Shown: piece after piece, positions 56,769 through 64,000 of the stretch | How positions within the stretch are numbered: position 1 is the stretch's first letter | How the letters are laid out: every line of letters begins with the position of its first letter | Assembly: GCF_014635545.1 (NCBI RefSeq) | Contig: NZ_BMDA01000002.1 | Coordinates: 372,001-436,000 of the forward strand | DNA length: 64,000 bases | Source: Acinetobacter courvalinii | Lineage (GTDB): Bacteria; Pseudomonadota; Gammaproteobacteria; Pseudomonadales; Moraxellaceae | Direction: 5' to 3' | Notes under the pieces: model-generated | What the model saw: only the letters and a program-made list of their open reading frames with translations | Told to the model about the DNA's origin: nothing | Database searches by the model: none | Translations under genes and position numbers: made by a program

Positions 56769-58259
56769 ATGGAAAAGCAAGTTGATGTATTAATTATTGG
56801 TGCAGGGATCTCAGGAATCGGATTGGCTGTACATCTCTCTAAGAACTGTCCACAACGTAAATTTGAAATTTTAGAACGTCGTGATAGTTTTGGTGGAACT
56901 TGGGATTTATTCCGTTACCCTGGTATTCGCTCTGATTCGGACATGTCGACCTTTGGTTTTAACTTCAAACCCTGGGCAAAAGAAAAAGTGCTTGCGAGTG
57001 GCGCTGAAATCAAAAGCTACTTAAGTGATGTGATTAGCGAAAATCAGTTGAAAGAAAAAATCCATTTTGGTCATCGTGTGCTTTCTGCAAATTACGATTC
57101 AAGCAAGAAAAAATGGTCTGTTGAGATTGAAGATAGCAACAAGAAAAAGCAAACTTGGTCAGCAAACTTTGTGATGGGCTGTACCGGTTATTATAATTAT
57201 GATCAGGGTTATGCACCAAAATTCCCGAAACAGGAAGATTTCAAAGGTCAGTTTATTCATCCGCAACATTGGCCTGAAAACCTGGATTACACTGGTAAGA
57301 GAGTCGTGATCATTGGTAGTGGTGCAACCGCAATCACCTTGGTACCTTCAATGGTCAAAGGTGGGGCAGGTCATGTAACCATGTTACAGCGTTCACCAAC
57401 CTATATTGCAACCGTGCCTTCAATTGACTTTATTTATGAAAAAACCCGTAAATTTATGTCTGAAGAAACGGCTTATAAATTTACCCGTGCACGTAACATT
57501 GGCATGCAACGTGGTATTTATGCGCTTGCACAAAAATATCCAAAAACAGTACGCCGCTTATTGCTGAAAGGGATTGAATTGCAGTTGAAAGGTAAAGTTG
57601 ACATGAAACACTTTACCCCGAGCTATAACCCTTGGGATCAGCGTTTATGTGTGGTACCGGATGGCGATTTATTTAAAGCATTACGTCAGGGGCAGGCCAG
57701 CGTAGAAACAGATCAAATTGAGAAGTTCACGACCAATGGCATCCAGCTAAAATCTGGTAAGCATCTTGAAGCGGATATCGTCATTTCTGCAACCGGTCTG
57801 GAAATTCAGATTCTGGGTGGTGTGAAAGGGTCAATTGACGGTAAGCCAATGAACACTTCACAACATATGCTCTATCAAGGGGTAATGGTCAGCGATGTAC
57901 CAAATATGGCCATGATCATTGGTTATATCAACGCGTCGTGGACCTTAAAAGTTGATATTGCCGCTGAATATATTTGCCGTTTGCTCAATCATATGGACAA
58001 GAATGGTTTTGATGAAGTGATTGCGCATGCGGACCCATCACAACTGGAACACGACACGATTATGGGCAAAATGTCTTCTGGCTATATTGCGCGTGCCGCA
58101 GATGTGATGCCGAAACAAGGCAAGCAAGCACCTTGGAAAATTACCAATAACTATCTGGCGGACCGTAAAGAATTGAAAGATGCTAAATTTAATGATGGTG
58201 TTCTACAGTTCCGTAAACGTGATGAACATGCTGACCGTAAACCAAAACTGGTCTCGTAA
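56769..58259 (+). CDS. almA: Flavin-containing long-chain alkane monooxygenase AlmA
   Basis: 496 residues from the ATG at 56769 (MEKQVDVLIIGAGISGIGLA), as in Acinetobacter AlmA. The FAD Rossmann motif is GAGISG at 11-16 and the second nucleotide motif is GSGATA at 183-188. The Baeyer-Villiger fingerprint F.G...H...WP stands at 158-169. AlmA oxidises very long-chain n-alkanes in Acinetobacter; closely related EthA-like enzymes oxidise ketones and sulfides, so substrate range remains open. It ends in a terminator; an acyl-CoA dehydrogenase lies one gene on. Confidence 0.88.
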   Translation: MEKQVDVLIIGAGISGIGLAVHLSKNCPQRKFEILERRDSFGGTWDLFRYPGIRSDSDMSTFGFNFKPWAKEKVLASGAEIKSYLSDVISENQLKEKIHFGHRVLSANYDSSKKKWSVEIEDSNKKKQTWSANFVMGCTGYYNYDQGYAPKFPKQEDFKGQFIHPQHWPENLDYTGKRVVIIGSGATAITLVPSMVKGGAGHVTMLQRSPTYIATVPSIDFIYEKTRKFMSEETAYKFTRARNIGMQRGIYALAQKYPKTVRRLLLKGIELQLKGKVDMKHFTPSYNPWDQRLCVVPDGDLFKALRQGQASVETDQIEKFTTNGIQLKSGKHLEADIVISATGLEIQILGGVKGSIDGKPMNTSQHMLYQGVMVSDVPNMAMIIGYINASWTLKVDIAAEYICRLLNHMDKNGFDEVIAHADPSQLEHDTIMGKMSSGYIARAADVMPKQGKQAPWKITNNYLADRKELKDAKFNDGVLQFRKRDEHADRKPKLVS

Positions 58260-58278
58260 TGTAGTAATCTGATCATTG

Positions 58279-58308
58279 AAAACCCTATGTCGATACATGG
58301 GGTTTTTT
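58279..58308 (+). terminator. Terminator of almA
   Basis: AACCCTATGT, loop CGAT, ACATGGGGTTTTTTT, with one G-U pair. Confidence 0.88.
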
Positions 58309-58384
58309 TATTGGAAATAGGCTTTGAATTCTAAAAATATCACGTATATTGGGCAGATTAGAAAATTAAGATAGGGATAATTGG

Positions 58385-58888
58385 ATGAAAAAACTCATCA
58401 TTTTGGGGATCATGTTATCAAGCAGTCTGGCTTTTGCAGATGATGCAAAACAGAAGGCAGCGATTGCACAAAAACTGGTATCGGTCGATGGCACGGAACA
58501 GGGGTTGCAAAACACCGATAAAATGATTCTAGAGCAAATCCGGATGCGTTTGCCCAAGGATTTGCCAGAAAGCTTCTATACTGATTTAACTAAGAATCTG
58601 GATAGTGAGCAACGTAAGCAGTTTATTGTACAGCGCTATGTCGAGAGCTTTAGTGAAAAAGAATTACAGGCTGCGTTGAATTTCTACCAATCTGCTGAAG
58701 GGAAGGTCTGGGCCAAGAAAGCTAGTGATGTTGGCAGTGAGGTAGCACATTTCACCACGCAAAATGCGCGCAATGCACTGAATACCACCATGCAACAGTA
58801 TAGTGAAAACCCTAAGGTCAAGCAGTTAATGCAACGGATGAATCCGCAAGTTGCCCAGACGGGCAATGAGAAAACAGAATATAAATAA
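58385..58888 (+). CDS. Secreted DUF2059 domain protein
   Basis: 167 residues with a signal peptide (MKKLIILGIMLSSSLAFAD, cleavage near AFA). The mature helical protein has FYQSAEGKVWAKKASDVGSEV, which is the DUF2059 core. Function unknown; periplasmic. It converges on the acyl-CoA dehydrogenase. Confidence 0.8.
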   Translation: MKKLIILGIMLSSSLAFADDAKQKAAIAQKLVSVDGTEQGLQNTDKMILEQIRMRLPKDLPESFYTDLTKNLDSEQRKQFIVQRYVESFSEKELQAALNFYQSAEGKVWAKKASDVGSEVAHFTTQNARNALNTTMQQYSENPKVKQLMQRMNPQVAQTGNEKTEYK

Positions 58889-58917
58889 AAAGGGATCATG
58901 CTTTAAGCACGATCCCT
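58886..58917 (-). terminator. Terminator of the acyl-CoA dehydrogenase gene
   Basis: GGGATCATGCTT / AAGCACGATCCC (11 of 12 pairs) followed on the minus strand by TTTTTATT, so it ends the leftward gene. Confidence 0.85.
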
Positions 58918-58934
58918 GTAGGGTTTTTCTGTTC

Positions 58935-60107
58935 TTAGAGGGTACGGGAAATCAACTCTTTCATGATTTCATTGGTACCTGCATAAATACGGTTGGCACG
59001 GTTGTCGATATAGGCACGTGCGATTGGATATTCCAGCATGTAGCCATAACCGCCGTGTAACTGTAAACATTCATCCACCACTTTCGAGAACATATCGGAA
59101 ATTTTATATTTTGCAGCGGCAGCAGCATCAACACCTAAGCTTTCTTCGAGTTGCAATTCCATGCAGCGATCGAGGTAAGTACGGCAGAAATCAATTTCAG
59201 TCCGTAATTCAGCCAGTTTAAAACGGGTGTTCTGGAAGGTGCTAATGGCTTTGCCGAAGGCTTTACGGTCTTTGGTATATTGCACAGTATGTGCAAAAGC
59301 GGCTTCAGCGCCCGCCTGACAAATGATTGCAACCAGCATACGTTCCCATGCCAATTCTTTCATTAGCATCATAAAGCCCATGCCTTCCATACCGAGCAGG
59401 TTTTCTTTCGGAACGCGAACATTGTCAAAGAACAGCTCACAGGTATCCTGACCTTTCATCCCGATTTTATTCAAAGGTTTGCCTTTACTGAAGCCCGCAC
59501 GATCGGCTTCCACAATAATTAACGACAGATTGGCAGAACCTTTTTCACTATTGCCAGTCTTACACACCACGATGGCCATATCGCATAGATAGCCATTGGT
59601 AATAAAAATTTTTGAACCATTAATCACATAGTCATCGCCATCCAGTACCGCGGTAGTACGAACGGCTTGCAGGTCTGAACCTGTTCCTGGTTCAGTCATG
59701 GCAATCGCGGTGACCGCTTCACCCGTTGCCATTTTTGGCAGCCAGTGCTGCTTTTGTGCTTCATTACCAAAGTTGTTGATATAATTGGCCACGATATCTG
59801 AATGTAATGAAAAACCTGTGCTGGAGTCCATGGCATAGGCTTGTTCTTCAATCAGAATCATACTGTAGAGGCGATCAACACCTGAACCGCCATATTGCTC
59901 TGGCATGGTGGTACACAGCAAGCCAAGCTCACCGGCCTTATTCCATAAGTCGCGGTCAACATGTTGTTGTTTTTCATATTTTTCAATATTTGGAACAACT
60001 TCTTTTTCATAGAATTTACGTACAGTTTCACGAAAGGCTTCATGATCAGAAGTAAAGAGTTTACGCGCGAGCATGTTTGGAACTGGACGAATTGCACCTG
60101 ATTGCAT
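58935..60107 (-). CDS. Acyl-CoA dehydrogenase
   Basis: 390 residues, the standard length. Signature MTEPGTGSDLQAVRT, the FAD motif FITNG, the C-terminal signature QLHGGYGYMLEYPIARAYIDNR, and the catalytic Glu region YAGTNEIMKELISR are present. It introduces the alpha-beta double bond in beta-oxidation or branched-chain acyl-CoA breakdown. A sequence like this fits a short- or medium-chain enzyme. Close to almA, it may help process oxidised alkanes, but it is on the opposite strand and not in the same operon. Confidence 0.92.
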   Translation of the reverse strand: MQSGAIRPVPNMLARKLFTSDHEAFRETVRKFYEKEVVPNIEKYEKQQHVDRDLWNKAGELGLLCTTMPEQYGGSGVDRLYSMILIEEQAYAMDSSTGFSLHSDIVANYINNFGNEAQKQHWLPKMATGEAVTAIAMTEPGTGSDLQAVRTTAVLDGDDYVINGSKIFITNGYLCDMAIVVCKTGNSEKGSANLSLIIVEADRAGFSKGKPLNKIGMKGQDTCELFFDNVRVPKENLLGMEGMGFMMLMKELAWERMLVAIICQAGAEAAFAHTVQYTKDRKAFGKAISTFQNTRFKLAELRTEIDFCRTYLDRCMELQLEESLGVDAAAAAKYKISDMFSKVVDECLQLHGGYGYMLEYPIARAYIDNRANRIYAGTNEIMKELISRTL

Positions 60108-60295
60108 TTGTTATATTTTCCCTGGTTTGTTGAATGTAAATCATCCTCCTCACCATACAAGAAATGGAAAATAGTGAACAATGTGATCAATGCTCAATTT
60201 GGTTGATGTATTTGGTCACTTGAGAAAAAACGCTGCGAAGTTAAAGGGGGATCGGGTACACTATGGAGGAAAATTGTTGCATAGTGGAACAGATA

Positions 60296-60553
60296 ATGTC
60301 TGATGAAATGACACTGGAAGAACGTAAGGTCGTGTATCGTGCACGTCGTGGTTTAAAAGAAATCGATGTATATTTTGACCCATATGTTAAAAATTACTAT
60401 CTCACTGCAGATCCTGCCGAAAAGGCCTTGTTTGCAGAGCTGGTTGATCAGGAAGATCCGGACTTGCTGGACTGGTTCATGGAAGTTGGGGAGCCTCCAA
60501 GGACTGAACTGAAAGCATTTATTCTCAAACTAAAACATTATGTCCACGGCTAA
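60296..60553 (+). CDS. sdhE: FAD assembly factor SdhE
   Basis: 85 residues from the ATG at 60296; an earlier ATG at 60263 would add eleven residues. It has the RGxxE motif (RRGLKEIDVYFDPYV) that is needed to attach FAD to succinate dehydrogenase and fumarate reductase flavoproteins. It overlaps the next membrane-protein gene by 14 bases, as sdhE overlaps or abuts ygfX in E. coli. The sdh genes are not in the window. Confidence 0.93.
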   Translation: MSDEMTLEERKVVYRARRGLKEIDVYFDPYVKNYYLTADPAEKALFAELVDQEDPDLLDWFMEVGEPPRTELKAFILKLKHYVHG

Positions 60554-60935
60554 TCGTGTTTTCGAGTTGCAATACAGTCGTTTTTCGATGGTATTGCAAC
60601 TGTTTATGCTGCTGTTGATTGTTAGCCTGACTTATTCTTTGCTTTCTTTGGCGGTATGGTTAGGCAGTTGCTTCATATTGGCATTGAGCTGGTTTCTATT
60701 TCTGCAGCAACCCCGATTAAAACGTTTTGAGCATCTCGACCAACAGGCATGGTCATTTGAATTTTACGATTCATCTCTTCCGATCCAGACCCGATCCATC
60801 ACAAGAATAATTGATCATCAAGCTTATATCGTGCTGTGTTTTTCTGATCCAAAACATAAAAATTTCATCATCTGGTGGGATCAGTTATCATTTTTACAGT
60901 GGAAATCCTTAAAATTACAGGCAAAACTGGGCTAA
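60540..60935 (+). CDS. YgfX-like two-helix membrane protein
   Basis: 131 residues. Two membrane helices (about 17-35 and 38-55) precede a soluble C-terminal domain with WSFEFYDSSLPI. Its size, topology and overlap with sdhE match YgfX (CptA) of E. coli. There sdhE-ygfX was proposed as a toxin-antitoxin pair affecting the cytoskeleton, while later work assigned SdhE a flavinylation role. Identification here rests mainly on position and topology, as sequence is poorly conserved. Confidence 0.7.
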   Translation: MSTANRVFELQYSRFSMVLQLFMLLLIVSLTYSLLSLAVWLGSCFILALSWFLFLQQPRLKRFEHLDQQAWSFEFYDSSLPIQTRSITRIIDHQAYIVLCFSDPKHKNFIIWWDQLSFLQWKSLKLQAKLG

Positions 60936-61059
60936 TTGTTTGACAATTCTACATCTGTGCATAATTAATTATTTTATAAATTTCAATAATATATGATTTT
61001 TAAACGTGTATTTTGCTTCGATTGTTAGATTAAATACTCTAAAAAATAGTGAAAATTAT

Positions 61060-61074
61060 GATTGTCAGACAATC
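61060..61074. promoter_or_regulatory. Perfect palindrome upstream of the tandem small genes
   Basis: GATTGTC, A, GACAATC: 7-1-7 palindrome 69 bases before the first small gene, in a strongly AT-rich stretch with a TTGACA at 60940. Possible operator or hairpin. Confidence 0.45.
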
Positions 61075-61142
61075 TGCCCCTCAAGACCGATTTATTTTCG
61101 TTAAAGTACAAACACCAACGTAAAGTGTGGTGGAGGTCCAAA

Positions 61143-61346
61143 ATGGAAATTCCAACATGGTCGTTTCTGGTGATCGCAATTGTTTTTGCGATTGTAGTAG
61201 GAAGAGCAGGAACTTTACTCAGGGAATATCTTGAATCACATCAACCTGTTGCTGTGACCAAGAGAAAGAGATTGAAAGTATCATCAATATATCACGCTCC
61301 CGTGAATATCGATGGTGAACGCCAATCTAGTATCTATCAAAAGTAG
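61143..61346 (+). CDS. Small single-pass membrane protein, copy 1
   Basis: 67 residues from the ATG at 61143, which has GGAGG 6 bases upstream. One membrane helix (TWSFLVIAIVFAIVVGRAG, about residues 5-24) is followed by a basic tail with KRKR. The 61062 start in the same frame lacks such a site. The first 33 residues are paralogous to the next gene. No family recognised. Confidence 0.75.
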   Translation: MEIPTWSFLVIAIVFAIVVGRAGTLLREYLESHQPVAVTKRKRLKVSSIYHAPVNIDGERQSSIYQK

Positions 61347-61350
61347 ATAC
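61330..61350 (+). promoter_or_regulatory. Small hairpin spanning the stop of copy 1
   Basis: GTATCTA, loop TCAAAAG, TAGATAC: the TAG stop of copy 1 (61344-61346) is in its right arm and the AGGAGG of copy 2 lies 9 bases beyond. It may set the ratio of the two proteins. Confidence 0.5.
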
Positions 61351-61369
61351 AAAAGTGTAGGAGGTCTCT

Positions 61370-61471
61370 ATGGAGATTTCAATGTGGATGTTTCTGGTAA
61401 TTGCGATCGTTATGGCGATTGTAGTAGGAAGAGCCGGGACATTACTCAAGGATTATTTTCAACAAAACTAA
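61370..61471 (+). CDS. Small single-pass membrane protein, copy 2
   Basis: 33 residues: ATG at 61370, TAA at 61469-61471, with AGGAGG 6 bases upstream. The helix region reads MWMFLVIAIVMAIVVGRAG and is about 70 percent identical to copy 1 over the whole shared length, including a 20-base identical stretch (61188-61207 and 61415-61434). It lacks the basic tail of copy 1. Both the reading frame and the ribosome binding site are duplicated. Confidence 0.75.
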   Translation: MEISMWMFLVIAIVMAIVVGRAGTLLKDYFQQN

Positions 61472-61504
61472 AAGATAAAGAGTTTCACGATTTTACCAGT
61501 TAAT

Positions 61505-61544
61505 AAGTAGCATGTGCTGAACCGTCGCAATGCTACTTTTTTTT
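61505..61544 (+). terminator. Terminator of the tandem small genes
   Basis: AAGTAGCAT (61505-61513) and ATGCTACTT (61530-61538), loop of 16 bases, then TTTTTT. It closes the pair as one transcription unit. Confidence 0.85.
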
Positions 61545-61704
61545 GCCTGAAATTTCTGTATTCCCGCAGATCTGTCAATTCATTCATGTGTGAAGTATGT
61601 CAAAATGTCCCCGTGAAATTAGAGCAATTACTCTTTAATTCAAGTATTGCATCTGATAATGTACAGCTAAAAGGAAAAAACAAATTATTAGAGGGACAGG
61701 AAGT

Positions 61705-62808
61705 ATGTCTAAACTCCATAAAATGGGACAGGGCGTAGCGGTTGCTTTGCTGACAACATCAATGTTATCTGGATGTTCATACGTCGTTAAAACTGGAGCG
61801 AATGTCGCCTTAGGTTTTGGTGAAAAACATATTGTTCCACCGATTTTGGCCATGGATGATGCTGAAATGGTGTGTAACTCGGGCAATGCATTAACACCGG
61901 CAGTGATGTCGACCAAAGATATGGGTGCCGATCCAACACGTATGGCTGTGCTGCTGTATACCGCAGCCGGGATTTGTGCTGAGAATCAGGCATTGGAAGC
62001 AGAATTACGTTATTTACGTGCATCTAAAGCAGGTCAGGTTTCGGAAGCTCAAGACGCGCGTATCGAGCAGAAACGTTGGGCCGGCATTGCGGCTGAACGC
62101 CAATATGCAGGTTATCAACTTTTTGCAAATCGTTGGGAATCAAAATACAAATATAAATTAGGTGATTCATGCCCAACCATGCGTAATGATCTGGATCAGA
62201 CCGTGTATTTACTCGGTATGGTGAGTGGCCTGCAAGCCATGACCAATGACATTAACTCGGGCGGTGCGATCAATGTTCCTAAGGATATTGCCGGGATTGT
62301 TGAGCGTGGCATGACCTGTCTGGACAATGAAAAATTCTGGGGTGCGCCAATGGCGACTCGCGCCGTGATCTGGACATTATTACCCGGCGCGGGTGACGGT
62401 AAACCTGAACCGTATGCCACCATGAAACAATCGATGGCGATTGGTGAGAAGAAAGGTGTCCGCTTATCGCATGCTTTATATGCCGTGGCAGCACAGGCCA
62501 GCGGTGATGATGCAAAATTACGTGATGCGCTTCGTTCTTATGCAGCAGCAACAGGCGATGACAAACCTGCAAATCCTCAGTTCAGACTGATTGATAAAAT
62601 GGCAGGTTTGATGGTTCGTGGTATTGCAGACCGCTACTGGACTGAAAATACCGGTGTCAGAGCAAGCGATGAAGGCATGACCACATTCTGGGATGACAAA
62701 CAAGAAAGCTCGGCTGAGCTGGATTCACTCTTTGATGGAGGGGGCGAGGCAGCCTCTGCACCAGCACAGGATGAGGTCGCTCCAGCGCAAGAAACGCCAG
62801 CTGAGTAA
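61705..62808 (+). CDS. Predicted lipoprotein, TatT-like (TRAP transporter associated)
   Basis: 367 residues. Signal with lipobox LSGC (Cys24). Helix-turn-helix repeats (several A-rich helices between about 80 and 310), and an A/E/P-rich acidic tail (residues 335-367). The all-helical repeat form and position near a membrane protein resemble TatT, a lipoprotein linked to TRAP transporters. I put this at moderate confidence only. The ATG at 61705 follows GAGGGACAGGAAG. The rhombosortase follows after 77 bases, with a hairpin between. Confidence 0.6.
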   Translation: MSKLHKMGQGVAVALLTTSMLSGCSYVVKTGANVALGFGEKHIVPPILAMDDAEMVCNSGNALTPAVMSTKDMGADPTRMAVLLYTAAGICAENQALEAELRYLRASKAGQVSEAQDARIEQKRWAGIAAERQYAGYQLFANRWESKYKYKLGDSCPTMRNDLDQTVYLLGMVSGLQAMTNDINSGGAINVPKDIAGIVERGMTCLDNEKFWGAPMATRAVIWTLLPGAGDGKPEPYATMKQSMAIGEKKGVRLSHALYAVAAQASGDDAKLRDALRSYAAATGDDKPANPQFRLIDKMAGLMVRGIADRYWTENTGVRASDEGMTTFWDDKQESSAELDSLFDGGGEAASAPAQDEVAPAQETPAE

Positions 62809-62822
62809 CCTGAATTAAACGG

Positions 62823-62858
62823 CCTTTTACATTACAAACATCTACACTTTGTAAAAGG
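62823..62858 (+). terminator. Hairpin between the lipoprotein and the rhombosortase gene
   Basis: CCTTTTACA (62823-62831) / TGTAAAAGG (62850-62858), then TCTGTTTTTT. The T run is 3 bases late, so it is likely a partial terminator that lowers downstream expression. Confidence 0.6.
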
Positions 62859-62885
62859 TCTGTTTTTTCAAGAGGTGGTCAATCA

Positions 62886-63464
62886 ATGAAAGATCAAATA
62901 TGGATAGAAAAAGTCATTTTGATCGCGATATGTGTTTCGATATCGGCATGTCTGCAAGTTTTTGCTGATCATTTCATTTACTGGAGACCGAGTTTACTCA
63001 GTGAGTTCTGGCGGTTATGGACCGCACACTGGGTACACGTGGGCTGGATTCATTTTCTTTTAAATATGCTGGCATTTGCGTGTTTACCTTTCATTTTTCC
63101 GCATGTCCGCAATTGGCATTTATGGGCATTACTGCTGATTTTGCCGCCATTCATTAGTTTAATTTTCTATTTCTACTTACCTTATATTGATGCCTATGCT
63201 GGGCTTTCTGGTGTGCTACATGGTCTGTACACCGCCGTAGGGCTGGTTTATCTGCAATATAAGAAAGAACGTAAGTTTGCAATACTGGTTTTAGCCCTGA
63301 TTGCAGCAAAACTGATTTGGGAAAATACCTTTGGACAGACTGGAACAGCTCAGTTGATTGGCAGCCCAGTCCTGACTGAAGCACATTTAATTGGTGCTAT
63401 CGGTGGCCTCCTATGTGGGTTAAGTTATTTATTTGTAAGAAGGAAAAAAATAGAGAACACATAA
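62886..63464 (+). CDS. rrtA: Rhombosortase (rhomboid-type GlyGly-CTERM protease)
   Basis: 192 residues with about six helices. HVGWIHFLLNM (His56, Asn60), GLSGVLHG (catalytic Ser108) and EAHLIGAIGG (catalytic His167) match the rhombosortase TIGR03902 subgroup of rhomboid serine proteases. Rhombosortases cut the C-terminal Gly-Gly anchor of exported proteins. No GlyGly-CTERM protein was seen in the window. The gene lies between a lipoprotein and a putative membrane protein, both perhaps part of the same unit. Confidence 0.88.
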   Translation: MKDQIWIEKVILIAICVSISACLQVFADHFIYWRPSLLSEFWRLWTAHWVHVGWIHFLLNMLAFACLPFIFPHVRNWHLWALLLILPPFISLIFYFYLPYIDAYAGLSGVLHGLYTAVGLVYLQYKKERKFAILVLALIAAKLIWENTFGQTGTAQLIGSPVLTEAHLIGAIGGLLCGLSYLFVRRKKIENT

Positions 63465-63483
63465 ATTGATAAAAACAACCAAC

Positions 63484-63511
63484 AAAAAAGTGATTGTAGT
63501 CATTCTTTTTT
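63484..63511 (+). terminator. Weak terminator after the rhombosortase gene
   Basis: AAAAAAGTGA (63484-63493) pairs with TCATTCTTTTTT (63500-63511) with a bulged C and one G-U. AT-rich and weak; the next gene starts 137 bases later. Confidence 0.5.
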
Positions 63512-63647
63512 GAAAAAGATTGATTCAAATTTAAGCGGTTTAAAGGGATTGGTTAATAAGAGGGTAAATTCATTTATCTATCAACCATGGACAGCGCATG
63601 ATTCAACATCTTTGGATGGATGTTGATAAGAATAAACTGGAATAGAC

Positions 63648-64000
63648 ATGCAAAATGATCAAGAGAAAAAGTCTGGATTAGCCCGGTTAGGCTATATCTG
63701 GAATGATTGGATATCAACATTCATCATTCTTGCTTTGTTGCTAATGACCTTGCTTATTGGTACTGGCGAGATGATTCACGGTCAAATGCTCCGTATGGGG
63801 GAGCGGCTTTACGGTGATCAAACCACAGGAATGCAATATTCGTTTTTACGGGCGGAGCCTGAAAAACCATCTTGCGATCGACATCCTAACATTGATGCAC
63901 AAGTTCAAGAGCAGATGAAGGCCAATGCTGCGGATGAATTTGCAAGTATGTTCGGAGCTGCTTCTGAATCTGATGTGCGTACCTCATTATTGGCAGCTCA
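63648..64000 (+). CDS. N-terminal part of a membrane protein, cut by the window edge
   Basis: From the ATG at 63648 the frame is open to the last base (117 residues plus two bases). A short polar start leads to a membrane helix (WISTFIILALLLMTLLIGTGEMIHG, about 21-45), then a soluble stretch with a single Cys (about residue 80) and E/A-rich sequence. No complete domain is visible. Its position after a TatT-like lipoprotein suggests a TRAP-transporter permease or a relative; this is inference only. Confidence 0.6.
   Translation, partial: MQNDQEKKSGLARLGYIWNDWISTFIILALLLMTLLIGTGEMIHGQMLRMGERLYGDQTTGMQYSFLRAEPEKPSCDRHPNIDAQVQEQMKANAADEFASMFGAASESDVRTSLLAA

Noticed and set aside
60296-60935. Calling sdhE-ygfX a toxin-antitoxin system
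   Set aside because: SdhE has its own flavinylation motif and role; toxin behaviour cannot be read from the sequence.
61514-61738. 74-residue plus ORF before the TatT-like gene
   Set aside because: Overlaps a terminator and the real start at 61705; weak start context.
61635-61916. 93-residue minus ORF over the TatT-like lipoprotein start
   Set aside because: Covers the promoter and signal peptide of a credible gene on the other strand.

Overview
The window looks like a chromosomal segment of an Acinetobacter species (Gammaproteobacteria, Moraxellaceae). I base this on low to moderate GC, the flavin monooxygenase that closely matches my memory of Acinetobacter AlmA, the Mla operon, the suhB, dxs and plsB proteins, and a ribosomal-protein block in canonical proteobacterial order. 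I assign the genus with fair confidence and do not assign a species.

Layout. 1-1.5 kb: the end of a radical-SAM DNA-repair-like protein and its partner. 1.6-16.5 kb: housekeeping genes (acyl-CoA dehydrogenase, aroE, hemF, ribA, dxs, suhB) mixed with small lipoproteins and membrane proteins. 16.6-18.9 kb: a DEAD-box RNA helicase with a long structured leader that holds a possible 29-codon upstream ORF. 19.2-22.5 kb: mlaFEDCB, outer-membrane lipid transport. 22.5-29.3 kb: corA, a LOG-type protein, a Nudix hydrolase, comF-recG, an epimerase-like protein and a periplasmic binding-like protein. 29.3-36.3 kb: plsB, tesB, a dicarboxylate/amino-acid symporter, a metal-dependent hydrolase and engB. 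36.4-41.9 kb: nsrR and hmp (nitric-oxide response, with a recognisable NsrR box), a HerA-like ATPase, metC and a glutamine amidotransferase.

42.0-55.8 kb: the S10, spc and alpha ribosomal operons, rpsJ to rplQ, including secY, rpmJ and rpoA. All genes are intact and on the plus strand. There is a good sigma-70 promoter and structured leader before rpsJ, a second promoter and hairpin before rpsM, and a long hairpin between rpsQ and rplN.

55.8-64 kb: an accessory-looking end. It holds an AT-rich orphan gene, the almA alkane monooxygenase, a DUF2059 protein, an acyl-CoA dehydrogenase, the sdhE-ygfX pair, two tandem paralogous micro-membrane proteins, a TatT-like lipoprotein, a rhombosortase and the start of a membrane protein cut by the window edge.

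No rRNA, tRNA, CRISPR array, insertion sequence, integrase or replication origin was recognised. The best candidates for something undescribed are the helicase leader ORF, the tandem micro-membrane proteins, and the lipoprotein-rhombosortase-membrane protein locus.
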